DNA of 64,000 bases from UBA7803 sp041686955 (lineage in GTDB: Bacteria > Pseudomonadota > Gammaproteobacteria > Pseudomonadales > Azotimanducaceae), in the NCBI GenBank assembly GCA_041686955.1, contig JAWLCV010000013.1:1-64000 (forward strand), written 5' to 3'. Below the pieces are notes generated by a model. The model searched no databases, was not told the origin of the DNA, and worked only from the letters and a program-made list of their open reading frames with translations. A program made the position numbers and the translations under genes. Shown piece after piece: positions 51,823 through 60,642 of this stretch (its first letter is position 1; each line of letters begins with the position of its first letter).

Positions 51823-53592
51823 ATGCCCCAGGCCCTGATCCGCGATGCTGCCAGCGGACGCTGGCTCGCCTTCACCGATCCCACGGACGTGCTGGTGGCA
51901 GAGGCGCCACGGGACGTCGCCCTCGTTCTCCGCGAGGTGGACCGCCGTGCCCGGCAAGAGCGCTCCTATGCGGTTGGGTTTCTGAGCTACGAGGCGGCCG
52001 GCGGGCTCGAGCCCAAACACCCGACGCATTCCCCGGGAGCGCTGCCGCCCGCCTGGTTCGCCCTGTACGCGGCGGCCCGACCCGTGCCGCCCCCGGCACC
52101 GCCCGCCCACCTGGAACCGCTCTCCTGGCGTCCCAACGAGGAACCCGAGGCGTACTACCGCGCCGTGGAAGAGATTCGCCGCCTCATCCGCGCGGGTGAC
52201 ACGTATCAGGTGAACTTCAGCTACCGGCTGCGGGCCGACGTCCCTCCGGCCGGTGATTTCCCCCGGCGGCTGTTCGAACACATGGTGTCGCGCCAGCCGG
52301 GGGGTTACGGAGCGTTCATCGAGAGTCCGGAATGGGCCGTGTGCAGCGCCTCCCACGAGCTGTTCTTCCGGCGCCGCGGCCGCCGGCTCACGTCACGGCC
52401 CATGAAGGGAACCGCGCCCCGCGGCACCACCCCGTCCGGCGACGCCGAGCAGGCGCGCTGGCTCTGCCGGTCGCTGAAGAACCGGGCCGAGAACGTGATG
52501 ATCACCGACATGGTGCGCAACGACCTGGGCCGGCTGGCGGACACCGGCAGCGTGCAGACGAGCGGACTCTTGCGCCTGGAGGCCTACCCCACGGTCTGGC
52601 AACTCACCAGCACGGTGGAGGGGGAGACGGGTGCCGATCTGGCGGAGATCATGCGGGCGCTGTTTCCCGCAGCGTCCATCACCGGGGCACCGAAACGCCG
52701 CACCATGGAGATCATCCGCACGCTTGAGACGGAACCGCGGGAGATCTACACCGGCACCATCGGCCTGGTGGAGCCGGGGGGCGACGCGCAGTTCAACGTG
52801 GCCATCCGCACCGCGCTGATTCTCGGGCAATCGGGCCGCGCCGAGTACGGCGTCGGCGGCGGCATCCTGTGGGACTCGGAACCGGCCGAGGAGTACCGGG
52901 AGACCCGGACCAAGGCCGCGCTGCTCGAGCGCTCACCCGCCTCCGTGGCACCGGACTTCCAGCTCCTCGAGACCTTGCGCTGGGAACCCGGGCGCGGCTT
53001 CGTCCGGCTGCGGGCCCACCTGCGGCGCCTGGCCCGCAGCGCCGATCATTTCCGCCGTCCCTGCAACCTGACCGCCATCCGCTCCAAGCTCCGGGCGCTG
53101 TCCCGCACGCTGCCCCCCCGGCCCCACCGGGTGCGGCTGCTGCTGTCCGCCGACGGCACCGCGGAGGTGGAAGCCGCCCCCCTGGATCCGCAGTCCCGGC
53201 CCCGGCGCGTGGTGCTCGCCTCCTCGCCCTCGCCGGTGCTGGACAACCCCTTCGTGGTGCACAAGTCCACCGCCCGGTCGCTGTACGAGCAGGCCCGGCA
53301 GCAGGCGCGCGTCCGGGTTCCCGAAGCCGACGACGTATTGCTCACCAACGAGCGCGGGGAGGTGACGGAAGCCACCATCGCCAATCTGGTGCTGGACCTG
53401 AACGGCCAGCGGGTGACGCCGCCCCTGGCGTCGGGACTTCTCCCGGGCGTGTACCGGCAGTGGCTCCTGGACACGGGGAAAGTCGCGGAGCAGGTGGTCC
53501 GCCCGGCCGACGTGCGCGCAGCCAGAACCGTCTATCTGGTGAACTCGCTGCGGGGCATGTGGCCCGTGACGGTGCTTGCCGACGACGACTGA
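51823..53592 (+). CDS. pabB: Aminodeoxychorismate synthase component I fused to aminodeoxychorismate lyase
   Basis: Bifunctional p-aminobenzoate enzyme of 589 residues. The first about 375 residues are PabB-like chorismate-binding, with AGDTYQVNFSYRL, RPMKGTAPRG, NRAENVMITDMVRNDLGR and GAPKRRTMEIIRTLE. The rest is a PabC-like PLP lyase with the PLP lysine in FVVHKSTARS and the cofactor segment NERGEVTEATIANLVL. Together they convert chorismate, with a PabA partner, to p-aminobenzoate for folate. folK 4 kb away serves the same pathway. TTGACA at 51740-51745 could be the -35, with a weak -10. Confidence 0.92.
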   Translation: MPQALIRDAASGRWLAFTDPTDVLVAEAPRDVALVLREVDRRARQERSYAVGFLSYEAAGGLEPKHPTHSPGALPPAWFALYAAARPVPPPAPPAHLEPLSWRPNEEPEAYYRAVEEIRRLIRAGDTYQVNFSYRLRADVPPAGDFPRRLFEHMVSRQPGGYGAFIESPEWAVCSASHELFFRRRGRRLTSRPMKGTAPRGTTPSGDAEQARWLCRSLKNRAENVMITDMVRNDLGRLADTGSVQTSGLLRLEAYPTVWQLTSTVEGETGADLAEIMRALFPAASITGAPKRRTMEIIRTLETEPREIYTGTIGLVEPGGDAQFNVAIRTALILGQSGRAEYGVGGGILWDSEPAEEYRETRTKAALLERSPASVAPDFQLLETLRWEPGRGFVRLRAHLRRLARSADHFRRPCNLTAIRSKLRALSRTLPPRPHRVRLLLSADGTAEVEAAPLDPQSRPRRVVLASSPSPVLDNPFVVHKSTARSLYEQARQQARVRVPEADDVLLTNERGEVTEATIANLVLDLNGQRVTPPLASGLLPGVYRQWLLDTGKVAEQVVRPADVRAARTVYLVNSLRGMWPVTVLADDD

Positions 53593-53746
53593 TCTCTGCG
53601 GCACCGCCATGGCGCCTCTGCGGCGGGCTGTCAATCTCCAAATTCGTTTCCACTCGCCTGTACAATCGCCGCCGCTGTTCCGGCAGCGCGCTGCCCCTGC
53701 AGCGCGCCGTCACGACAGCGAATACAAAAAAACAAGGAGAGTTTCG

Positions 53747-54319
53747 ATGATGAAGAAAGGATGCGCTGCCCTGCTGTGCGTGGCCCTGCCGTGTGTCGCG
53801 ATGGCCGAAGAGCCCCGCTACACCTACGTGGAAGGCGGCTACCAGTACATCGATCTGGACGACTTCGACGCGGACGGCGACGGCCTCGGCCTCGGCGGCT
53901 CCTTCGGGATCACGGACCGGGTACACATCGCGGCGGGCTACTCGGACATCGACCTCGACGGCGGTCTGGACGCCACGTCGTTCAACCTCGGAATCGGCGG
54001 CAACCTGCCCATCGAGCAGTCCCTGCACCTGGTCGGCGAGATCGGCTATGCCTCGGCCGAGATCGACACCCCGTTCGGCGACTTCGACGACGATGGCTAC
54101 TACCTTTCCGGCGGGCTGCGCTGGATGGTGGCCCCCAACGTGGAGTTGTCCGGCATGATCGACTATGTCGATCTGGACGACTCCGGGGACGACACCAGCC
54201 TGACCCTCGGCGGGCTGTACCACATCACGCCCGACTTCGCCGTCGGCGCCTCGGTCGACTTCAGCGACGACGCCACCGGCTACAACCTCGGGGTACGCTA
54301 CTACTTCCCCGGGCTGTAA
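53747..54319 (+). CDS. Small outer-membrane beta-barrel protein
   Basis: The 190-residue protein has a signal peptide (MMKKGCAALLCVALPCVAMA, cleavage before EEPRY) and about eight amphipathic strands in the pattern of OmpX/OmpA-like opacity barrels, ending with the aromatic C-terminus GVRYYFPGL. Loops are unusually rich in Asp (DLDDFDADGDG, DLDDSGDD), giving a very acidic, possibly calcium-binding or halophilic-looking surface. AAGGAGA lies 6 nt before the ATG. Two GC hairpins follow the stop. Confidence 0.85.
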   Translation: MMKKGCAALLCVALPCVAMAEEPRYTYVEGGYQYIDLDDFDADGDGLGLGGSFGITDRVHIAAGYSDIDLDGGLDATSFNLGIGGNLPIEQSLHLVGEIGYASAEIDTPFGDFDDDGYYLSGGLRWMVAPNVELSGMIDYVDLDDSGDDTSLTLGGLYHITPDFAVGASVDFSDDATGYNLGVRYYFPGL

Positions 54320-54326
54320 GCCTCCC

Positions 54327-54374
54327 GCCGGCCGGCGCACCGGCCGGCACTCCGCCGGGGCTCTGCCCCGGCGG
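54327..54374. terminator. Two adjacent GC-rich hairpins after the barrel gene
   Basis: Hairpin 1: GCCGGCCGG, loop CGCA, CCGGCCGGC (54327-54348). Hairpin 2: CCGCCGGGG, loop CTCTG, CCCCGGCGG (54352-54374). Both have perfect 9-bp stems and lie between convergent genes. No T-run follows on either strand, so they may be rho-assisted or act as transcript-end stabilisers. Confidence 0.6.
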
Positions 54375-54387
54375 TCTCACCGCCCCC

Positions 54388-55245
54388 TCACAGCGAGTCC
54401 AGAAAGCCCCCGATGGCTTCGAGCGCCGCCGGCTCGATGAGCAGTGGCGCGTGTCCTCGATCGGGAACCTCCACCACCCGCGCCGTCGGGTGCCGCCCCA
54501 CCATCTCGGCCGCCGTCCGGGCCGAAAGGATGTCGGAAAGCGCCCCCCGAATCACCAGCATGGGGATGCCCGCCAAGTCCCCGAACAGTGCCCACATGTC
54601 CGGAGGTACGGCCGCGGACGTGTCCGCCCGCATGGGCTGCGCAATGGCGGCATCGTAGGCAGGCTCCGGACGGCCATCCGCATTCTCGCGGAACAGCCGC
54701 TGGGCGAACGCCAGCCACTGGGCATCGCTGAGACCGGGGAACGCCGCTTCGTTGTTGGCGCGGGCCGCGCTTACCGCATCCTCCCAGGTCTGCACCGGAC
54801 CGCCCTTCCCCACGTATCCCTGGATCCGCGCAAGCCCCGCACTTTCCACCACCGGACCGATGTCGTTCAACACCATGCCGTTGAAGCGCTGCGGCTGCAT
54901 GCCGCCCATGATCATGGACATCAGCCCCCCCATGGAGGTACCGATCAGCGCCACCTTCTCGAGCGACAGCGCATTCAGGAGATCGAGGGTATCTCGAACG
55001 TAGGTGCCGATCTGATAGTTGGCGGGATCCGGGTCGTAGTCGGACCTGCCCCGGCCGCGCTGCTCCATCACCAGCAGTCGATACCTCGGTGCGAGCACGT
55101 CGGCCAGCGCTTCGAAATCCGCGGAATTGCGGGTCAAACCATGGAGGCACAGCACCGGGAACGGAGCGTCGTCGTTCGGGTAGTCTCGGACGTAGAGCCG
55201 CAGCCCGTCCGACGCGGTGAACCAGTAGTCGAGATAGTCTGCCAT
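54388..55245 (-). CDS. Alpha/beta hydrolase
   Basis: The 285-residue cytosolic hydrolase has the oxyanion-side HG in VLCLHGLTRNSADF, the nucleophile elbow GTSMGG (Ser about 105) and the catalytic His near the end (DRGHAPLL). The acid is probably in the RGALSD region. GGGAGGG lies 4 nt before the ATG at 55245. It is divergent from the TetR gene with a shared operator between them, so it probably belongs to the same catabolic set as the TonB receptor and the decayed ligase. The substrate (ester or lactone) is unknown. Confidence 0.88.
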   Translation of the reverse strand: MADYLDYWFTASDGLRLYVRDYPNDDAPFPVLCLHGLTRNSADFEALADVLAPRYRLLVMEQRGRGRSDYDPDPANYQIGTYVRDTLDLLNALSLEKVALIGTSMGGLMSMIMGGMQPQRFNGMVLNDIGPVVESAGLARIQGYVGKGGPVQTWEDAVSAARANNEAAFPGLSDAQWLAFAQRLFRENADGRPEPAYDAAIAQPMRADTSAAVPPDMWALFGDLAGIPMLVIRGALSDILSARTAAEMVGRHPTARVVEVPDRGHAPLLIEPAALEAIGGFLDSL

Positions 55246-55289
55246 GGGTCCCTCCCTGCCATCGGCCCACATGGTACAGGATTCACCTA

Positions 55290-55334
55290 TTCATCGAACG
55301 TTGAATTGACATTGGCTGGGGCCGGTGCTGCAAT
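55290..55334 (+). promoter_or_regulatory. TetR operator and tetR promoter
   Basis: The operator TTCATCGAACGTTGAA (55290-55305) directly abuts a -35 TTGACA (55306-55311), followed by a 17-bp spacer and TGCAAT (55329-55334). The predicted start site is about 55341, so the tetR ATG at 55343 would be almost leaderless. The same operator, 15 of 16 bases, lies in the TonB-receptor promoter. Confidence 0.75.
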
Positions 55335-55342
55335 CCGCGGCG

Positions 55343-56038
55343 ATGGCCGCTCCGCGCAAAACCCGATCCAATAAACGCGAGCGCATACTCAACGCCGCCG
55401 AACGCCTGTTCGCCAAAAAGGGCTTCCACGGTGTTTCGGTGCGCGAGATCGCGCGGGCGGCCCGAGTGGACGTGGCGCTGGTCAGCTATCACGTGGGCAA
55501 GAAGGCGGAGCTGTTCGAGGCGGTGCTGCTGCGGCGGGCAGAGATGCTCAACGAGGAGCGCCTGCAGATGCTCGAGGACTGCATTGCCGACGCCGCGCCG
55601 GAGCCGCCGAGCGTGGAAGCGATCATCGACGCCTTCACGCACCCGTTGCTCAATCGCTCGACCAGGGAAGGGCGGGGCTGGAAGGACTACTTCTCCCTGG
55701 TGGCTCAGGCCAACAACAACCCGGAAATGGGGGGCGTGCTGATGTCGCGCTACTTCGATCCGGTGGTGCGCCGTTTCCTGGACGCCTTGCGCATGGCGTT
55801 ACCCGACTGCGACGAGCGCGACCTGTTCTGGAGCTATCACTTCCTCTCCGGCGCGCTCACCCTGACCTTCGCCGAAACCGGCCGTATCGACAATCTGTCC
55901 GGAGGCCTGTGCCTCTCCAGCGACCTCGATGCCGTGCACGAGCGCCTGGTGCCTTTCGCCGCCGCGGGTTTCAAGCGCCTCTGCGGGCTCCACGACAGCG
56001 CCGGACGTCGGAACCCCACTCCAGCCAAGAACCGCTGA
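55343..56038 (+). CDS. TetR family transcriptional regulator
   Basis: The 231-residue regulator has an N-terminal TetR helix-turn-helix (RILNAAERLFAKKGFHGVSVREIARAARVDVALVSYHVGKKAELFEAV) and a C-terminal ligand domain of the kind with YFSLVAQANNNPEMGG. The ATG at 55343 is preferred over a GTG at 55325 because the latter lies upstream of the -10 box. It probably represses itself, the divergent hydrolase and the downstream TonB receptor through the TTCATCRAACGTTGAA operator. Confidence 0.9.
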   Translation: MAAPRKTRSNKRERILNAAERLFAKKGFHGVSVREIARAARVDVALVSYHVGKKAELFEAVLLRRAEMLNEERLQMLEDCIADAAPEPPSVEAIIDAFTHPLLNRSTREGRGWKDYFSLVAQANNNPEMGGVLMSRYFDPVVRRFLDALRMALPDCDERDLFWSYHFLSGALTLTFAETGRIDNLSGGLCLSSDLDAVHERLVPFAAAGFKRLCGLHDSAGRRNPTPAKNR

Positions 56039-56084
56039 GCGTCCTCCCGACCGCCGCCGTGGCGAGGGCCGCGGACCGCTCGTT

Positions 56085-56139
56085 TTCATCAACGTATGTT
56101 GAAATATGAATTGACTATTCATCAAACGTTGAATATATA
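56085..56139 (+). promoter_or_regulatory. TonB-receptor promoter with TetR operators
   Basis: TTGACT (56111-56116), a 17-bp spacer and TATATA (56134-56139). The spacer is almost entirely the operator TTCATCAAACGTTGAA (56118-56133), so bound repressor would block polymerase. A variant site TTCATCAACGTATGTTGAA lies just upstream (56085-56103). Confidence 0.78.
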
Positions 56140-56169
56140 GCGAGATCCTGTTCTCGGGAGGAGATTGCC

Positions 56170-58542
56170 ATGACCAGAACCTCGCTCACCGGCAGCCGCT
56201 TGATCTGCATCGGCGCCACCATCCTGCCAACTCTGCTCGCCCCCGCTCTGCCTCGAGCGGCGGAACCGGATCCGACGGCGCGCGCCATCGAGGAGGTCGT
56301 GGTGACGGCCCGGCGACGCACGGAAACCATCCAGGAAGTGCCGGTGGCCATCACCGCGTTCAGCGGCGACGAGCTCGAGGCGGTGGGTGCCCAGGACCTG
56401 ACTTACCTGAACCAGGTGACCCCGAACGTGACCCTGGAGCGCTCGCGCAGCACCAACAGCACCCTTTCCGCATTCATCCGCGGCGTCGGTCAGCAGGACC
56501 CCGTAGCCGGCTTCGAGCCCGGGGTGGGCATCTATCTCGACGACGTCTACCTCAATCGTCCTCAGGGGGCGGTTCTCGACATTTACGACGTGGAGCGCAT
56601 CGAGGTTCTGCGCGGCCCCCAGGGGACACTGTACGGGCGCAACACCATCGGCGGTGCCGTCAAGTACGTCACCCGGCGTCTAGGCGCCGAGCCGGAAGCC
56701 AAGCTGCGTCTCTCTGCCGGCAGCTACGACCAGTTCGATGCCGTCGCCTCTTTCGGTCTGCCCCTCTCCGACAGGCTCGCCATCGGCGGGTCGGTCGCGC
56801 AGTTCAACCGCGACGGGTTCGGCGACAACCTGGTGCAGCAAGGCGTCGAGAACTACAACAAGGACATGCAGGCGGCACGGCTCAGCATCGAGTTCAGCCC
56901 CAGCGACGCCGTGTTCATGCGGCTGTCCGGCGATTACACGGACGACGACTCCGACGCCCGCAACGGACACCGGCTCGTTGCCGGCCAGTTCACTCCAGGG
57001 GCGTTTCCGGTGCTCGACGACGTCTACGACACGCGCGCGGATCTGGACTATCCGGACACGGAATCCATCAGCAAGGGCGTGACGGGCCTGGTGGAGTGGC
57101 AGGTCAACGGCCGCCTCACGGTGAAGAACATCCTCGCCTACCGCGAGAACGAGACGGCGCAGCAGATCGATTTCGACAGCCTGCCCGTGATCGACATGCA
57201 GTCGCCCTACCTCACGGCGGACGATCAGACCAGCGAGGAGCTGCAGCTTTTGTGGAGCGGCGACACCCTGGACCTGCTGCTCGGCTTCTACTATCTCGAC
57301 GCCAGCGCCTACAACGAATTCGACGTGATTCTCGGCCAGACCGGCGATCTGGTGAACCTGCCCGGCCTCAACGCCTACACCTTCGGCGAGGTGGACACCG
57401 AAACCTGGTCGGTGTTCGGCGACGTGACCCTCCAACTCGACGCGCTGCTCGGTGACGGTGCCCGCGGCTGGGAGCTCTCCCTGGGCGGGCGCTACACCGA
57501 CGACGAGCGTAGCGCCCGGATCATCCGCCGGACCTACATCGGTGGCAGCACCGAGGTCTTCGGCGGCAGCCCGACCCTCATCGCCACCACGTCGGACTTC
57601 GACGGCAGCGAGACCTTCGACGATTTCAGCCCCCGGATCAGCCTGACCTGGCACGCCAGCGACGCCCATACCACCTACGTCTCCTGGGCGGAAGGCTTCA
57701 AGGGCGGAAGCTTCGATCCCCGGGGAGCCACCACGGCGGCCCCCGATCTCGACAACGACGGCACCGTGAGCGACACCGAGGTGCGCGACTTCATGATGTT
57801 CGATCCGGAGGAGATCACCACCATTGAATTCGGCCTCAAGTCGAGCTGGCTCGACGGCCGGGCCACCACGCGGCTGGCCATCTTCGACAGCGACTACGAG
57901 AACGTGCAGATCCCGGGTTCCATCGGCGTGGATACCGACGGCGACGGAATCGCCGACACCTTCGCCGGGGTGACCACCAATGCCGGCGAAGCGACCCTGC
58001 GGGGCCTCGAGTTCGAAGGGTCCGCCCTGCTCGCGAGCGAAGCTCTGACGGCTGGCGACAGCCTCTCTACGAGCTGGACGTTCGGCTGGATCGACGCGGA
58101 CTACGAGGAGTACATCGTGGCCGTCACCGACGGGGGGCAGACCTCCCTTCAGGATGTCTCGGATCAGCGCGCGGTGCAGAACACCCCCGAGTACACCGGA
58201 AGTCTTTCGCTGACCTACTCCCTACCCCTCGATCTGCTGGGCCGTTCCGGGGAGCTCGCGTTCATCCCGACCGTCAGCTATCGGGACGACACGCAACAAT
58301 TCGAAGTCGCCTCGCCGATCGACCAGAAGGCCTACTGGCTCTATGACCTGTCGGTGACCTGGACTTCGGACGACGGCCGCGTGCGCGCGAGCCTGCACGG
58401 CCGCAATCTGGGCGACAAGGAGTACAAGGTCTCCGGTTACGACTTCGTCAACATCCCCAACCCGCTGGGGCTGGAAGGCAACATCACCGCGTTCTACGGG
58501 GACCCCCGGACGGTCACCGGCACCCTGGAGATCGTCTTCTGA
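56170..58542 (+). CDS. TonB-dependent outer-membrane receptor
   Basis: The 790-residue receptor has a signal peptide (ends near AAEPDP), the TonB box/N-terminal extension IEEVVVTARRR, a plug domain (VPVAITAFSGDEL to NTIGGAVKYVTRR) and a beta-barrel ending GTLEIVF. It resembles the large sphingomonad-like receptor group used for uptake of organic molecules rather than siderophores. GGAGGAG lies 5-6 nt before the ATG. It is controlled by a TetR operator within the promoter spacer and is followed after 7 bp by a broken acyl-CoA ligase gene. Confidence 0.92.
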   Translation: MTRTSLTGSRLICIGATILPTLLAPALPRAAEPDPTARAIEEVVVTARRRTETIQEVPVAITAFSGDELEAVGAQDLTYLNQVTPNVTLERSRSTNSTLSAFIRGVGQQDPVAGFEPGVGIYLDDVYLNRPQGAVLDIYDVERIEVLRGPQGTLYGRNTIGGAVKYVTRRLGAEPEAKLRLSAGSYDQFDAVASFGLPLSDRLAIGGSVAQFNRDGFGDNLVQQGVENYNKDMQAARLSIEFSPSDAVFMRLSGDYTDDDSDARNGHRLVAGQFTPGAFPVLDDVYDTRADLDYPDTESISKGVTGLVEWQVNGRLTVKNILAYRENETAQQIDFDSLPVIDMQSPYLTADDQTSEELQLLWSGDTLDLLLGFYYLDASAYNEFDVILGQTGDLVNLPGLNAYTFGEVDTETWSVFGDVTLQLDALLGDGARGWELSLGGRYTDDERSARIIRRTYIGGSTEVFGGSPTLIATTSDFDGSETFDDFSPRISLTWHASDAHTTYVSWAEGFKGGSFDPRGATTAAPDLDNDGTVSDTEVRDFMMFDPEEITTIEFGLKSSWLDGRATTRLAIFDSDYENVQIPGSIGVDTDGDGIADTFAGVTTNAGEATLRGLEFEGSALLASEALTAGDSLSTSWTFGWIDADYEEYIVAVTDGGQTSLQDVSDQRAVQNTPEYTGSLSLTYSLPLDLLGRSGELAFIPTVSYRDDTQQFEVASPIDQKAYWLYDLSVTWTSDDGRVRASLHGRNLGDKEYKVSGYDFVNIPNPLGLEGNITAFYGDPRTVTGTLEIVF

Positions 58543-58549
58543 GGGCGGG

Positions 58550-59502
58550 ATGAGCCACTTCGACGCAAGCGTCCCGCTGCTGCCGGAGCTGATCGCCCTC
58601 CACGCCCGCTGGCGCCGCACCAAGCCGGCGCTGGTGGTGGAGGGCGACGCCGCGCCGGCCGTCTTTACCTGGGCCGAGCTGGAGGCCGCCGCCAACCGGT
58701 GGCCAACGCCCTGCTACGGGATGGGCTCACCCCGGGACGAGCGGTGGCTCTCGCCACGGAGAACTGCCCCGCGGCGGTGGCCGCCCTGCTCGGCATCATC
58801 AAGGCGGGCGGGGTCGCGACGCCCCTCAACCTGACCGTCACCGACACCGCCCTCGGCGCCATGATCGACGACTGCGACCCGCACACGGTGCTCGCCAGTG
58901 CGGCGCAGGCGGCTCGGCTCGAACCCTTCGTCGGCAGGCACCGACGAATCGCCCTGGGCACCGCGGCGGGCTGGCGAGACTTCCACTCATGGGTCGCGGA
59001 GAGCCCGCCCACGGCGCCGCACGTCGACGTGGGCGACGACGACCCCATCAACATCATCTACAGCTCGGGCACCACGGGGCGCCCGAAGGGCATCGTCCAC
59101 ACCCACCGCCGCCGTCTCGGCTGGGCAGAGGACCTGGCGGTGGCGTTGCGCTATCACGGCGCCGCGCGAACGCTCTGCACACTGCCGCTGTACTCCAACA
59201 TAAGCTGGGTGATGCCCGGTCAGAACATCTACCCGGCAGACATCGAGGCGGTGCTGATCCGCCATCCGGACGTGTCGGACGCCGCGGTGATCGGCGTACC
59301 GAGCGAACGTTGGGGCGAAACGCCGCTGGCCGTGGTGGAGGCGACGGCAGGATGCCGACCCGACCCCGATGCTCTGATGCAGTGGCTGAACGAACGGGTC
59401 GGGCGATTTCAGCGCGTCAGCGGCGTCGAGCTCACCGACGAGCTGCCGCGAAATCCCAACGGCAAAGTGTTGAAGCGCGTGCTGCGGGAGCGGAACACCT
59501 AG
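58550..59502 (+). pseudogene. Decayed AMP-dependent acyl-CoA ligase (frameshift plus internal deletion)
   Basis: Two lesions are visible. Reading from the ATG at 58550 (MSHFDASVPLLPELIALH) the frame is normal up to AAANR, then one G is missing near 58699 (CGGTGGCC instead of CGGGTGGCC). The correct sequence ANALLRDGLTPGRAVALATENCP continues in the next frame. Later the P-loop YSSGTTGRPKG is intact, but at about 59212 the chain jumps from LPLYSNISWVM directly to GQNIYPADIEAVLIRHP, skipping roughly 190-200 residues including the A4-A8 core. The C-terminal domain with NPNGKVLKR remains. It was probably the ligase of the neighbouring uptake/hydrolase pathway. Confidence 0.88.
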
Positions 59503-59544
59503 TGTACTGCGCCGCATTGTTTCGCACTTGCGTGGGCAGTCCGC

Positions 59545-60411
59545 CTACTGGCCGTGCCGGCCGAGCTCCACCCATCGCGCCGCGTCGGCAGGCATGGTCT
59601 CGGCGAGCCGACGCTCGTAGGCTGCAAGGTCTTCGGCATCCAGAACGTCCCGCCAGCGCCCGTTGGTGCCCTTGAACAGGAACCCTTCGACGCCGCCCTC
59701 GAAGCCCGCGTCGAATGCGCCAATGCGTTCGCCGGCACTGCGCATGCCCTCGAAAGTGCAGCGCTCGACCACGGCCGGCCACTGGTCCGCGTCGAGCTCG
59801 ATGTCGAGAAACGCCGCCACCCGACGCATCTCCGCCTCCAGATCGGCCTTCAGGTCGTTGTAGTGGACGAACAGGAGGTTCGGCTGGTCGCGACGCTCCC
59901 AGTAGCTGGCCACTACGTCGAAGAAGTTATTGTCGACGAGCCACTGGGCGAAATAGCCTTTGAAGTCCTCTCCATCGAACGTGGGCAGGGTGGCAAGCCC
60001 TTCCTCCTCGGCCCGCGCATTCAGCAGCTCGGTCATCTTCATCCGGCGGATGTGATTGCACCAGGACATGAACGCGTCGCGGCCGTCGCGGGCCACGGTG
60101 ATGTACTTCGCTTCCGGAAACCAAGGGATGCCGTCGGCGGGGGTGTGGCTCTTCATGGAGCGGCGGTGGGTCTGCTTGCCCAGCATCTCATGCATGGCGT
60201 CCGCGGGCATGAACTTGGCCTCGATCCACGGGCAGATGCCGTTGACGATGGGTCCTGGAAACTCGCCGTCCGGCCACAGCAGGTTGGCTACGATGACCTG
60301 CATCCAGGTGGTGCCGCACTTCGAGGGGGTGCAGACGAATATGTCGCCGGGGCGGGGCTCGAAACCGGCCCAACGGCCGTTGTCCATCACCGCGTTTCGG
60401 TACTCGCGCAT
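59545..60411 (-). CDS. PAPS-dependent sulfotransferase
   Basis: The 288-residue cytosolic sulfotransferase transfers sulfate from PAPS to a hydroxyl. The 5'-phosphosulfate loop is TPSKCGTTWMQ (about residues 24-34) and the 3'-phosphate site is ITVARDGRDAFMSW; a late FLFKGTNGRWRDVL matches the RKGxxGxWK-type region with changes. The start is between the GTG at 60420 and the ATG at 60411; longer frames run through the tRNA gene. The gene lies between a decayed ligase and a tRNA, near a P450, which hints at hydroxylation followed by sulfation, but no operon link is visible. Confidence 0.88.
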   Translation of the reverse strand: MREYRNAVMDNGRWAGFEPRPGDIFVCTPSKCGTTWMQVIVANLLWPDGEFPGPIVNGICPWIEAKFMPADAMHEMLGKQTHRRSMKSHTPADGIPWFPEAKYITVARDGRDAFMSWCNHIRRMKMTELLNARAEEEGLATLPTFDGEDFKGYFAQWLVDNNFFDVVASYWERRDQPNLLFVHYNDLKADLEAEMRRVAAFLDIELDADQWPAVVERCTFEGMRSAGERIGAFDAGFEGGVEGFLFKGTNGRWRDVLDAEDLAAYERRLAETMPADAARWVELGRHGQ

Positions 60412-60496
60412 GCCTGCCACCCGCTGATGCCGCCCATGAGGCGGCGAGCATAGCCCAGGCATCCTCGGGTAGGCCAGGCCCGACGGGGCAGGAAGA

Positions 60497-60572
60497 TGGA
60501 GCGGGACACGGGACTCGAACCCGTCGCCTACAGCTTGGGAAGCTGTCGCTCTACCAGATGAGCTAGTCCCGC
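60497..60572 (-). tRNA. tRNA-Gly (anticodon CCC)
   Basis: The cloverleaf folds well on the minus strand: acceptor GCGGGAC/GTCCCGC, D-arm AGCTC...GAGC, anticodon stem ACAGC/GCTGT with loop TTCCCAA (anticodon CCC, reads GGG), T-arm ACGGG TTCGAGT CCCGT, discriminator T, and a genomically encoded CCA (60499-60497). The length is 76 nt with CCA. Confidence 0.95.
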
Positions 60573-60642
60573 AGGGCACGGAAGGCTGCCGCGTTCGGCA
60601 GCCCCCGCATTATCGCAGCTTCCCTGCCGCGGGCAAGACACT

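Noticed and set aside
60497..60572. tRNA-Gly as an integration site for a mobile island
   Set aside because: I found no integrase, no direct repeat of the tRNA 3' end and no phage genes in the window.
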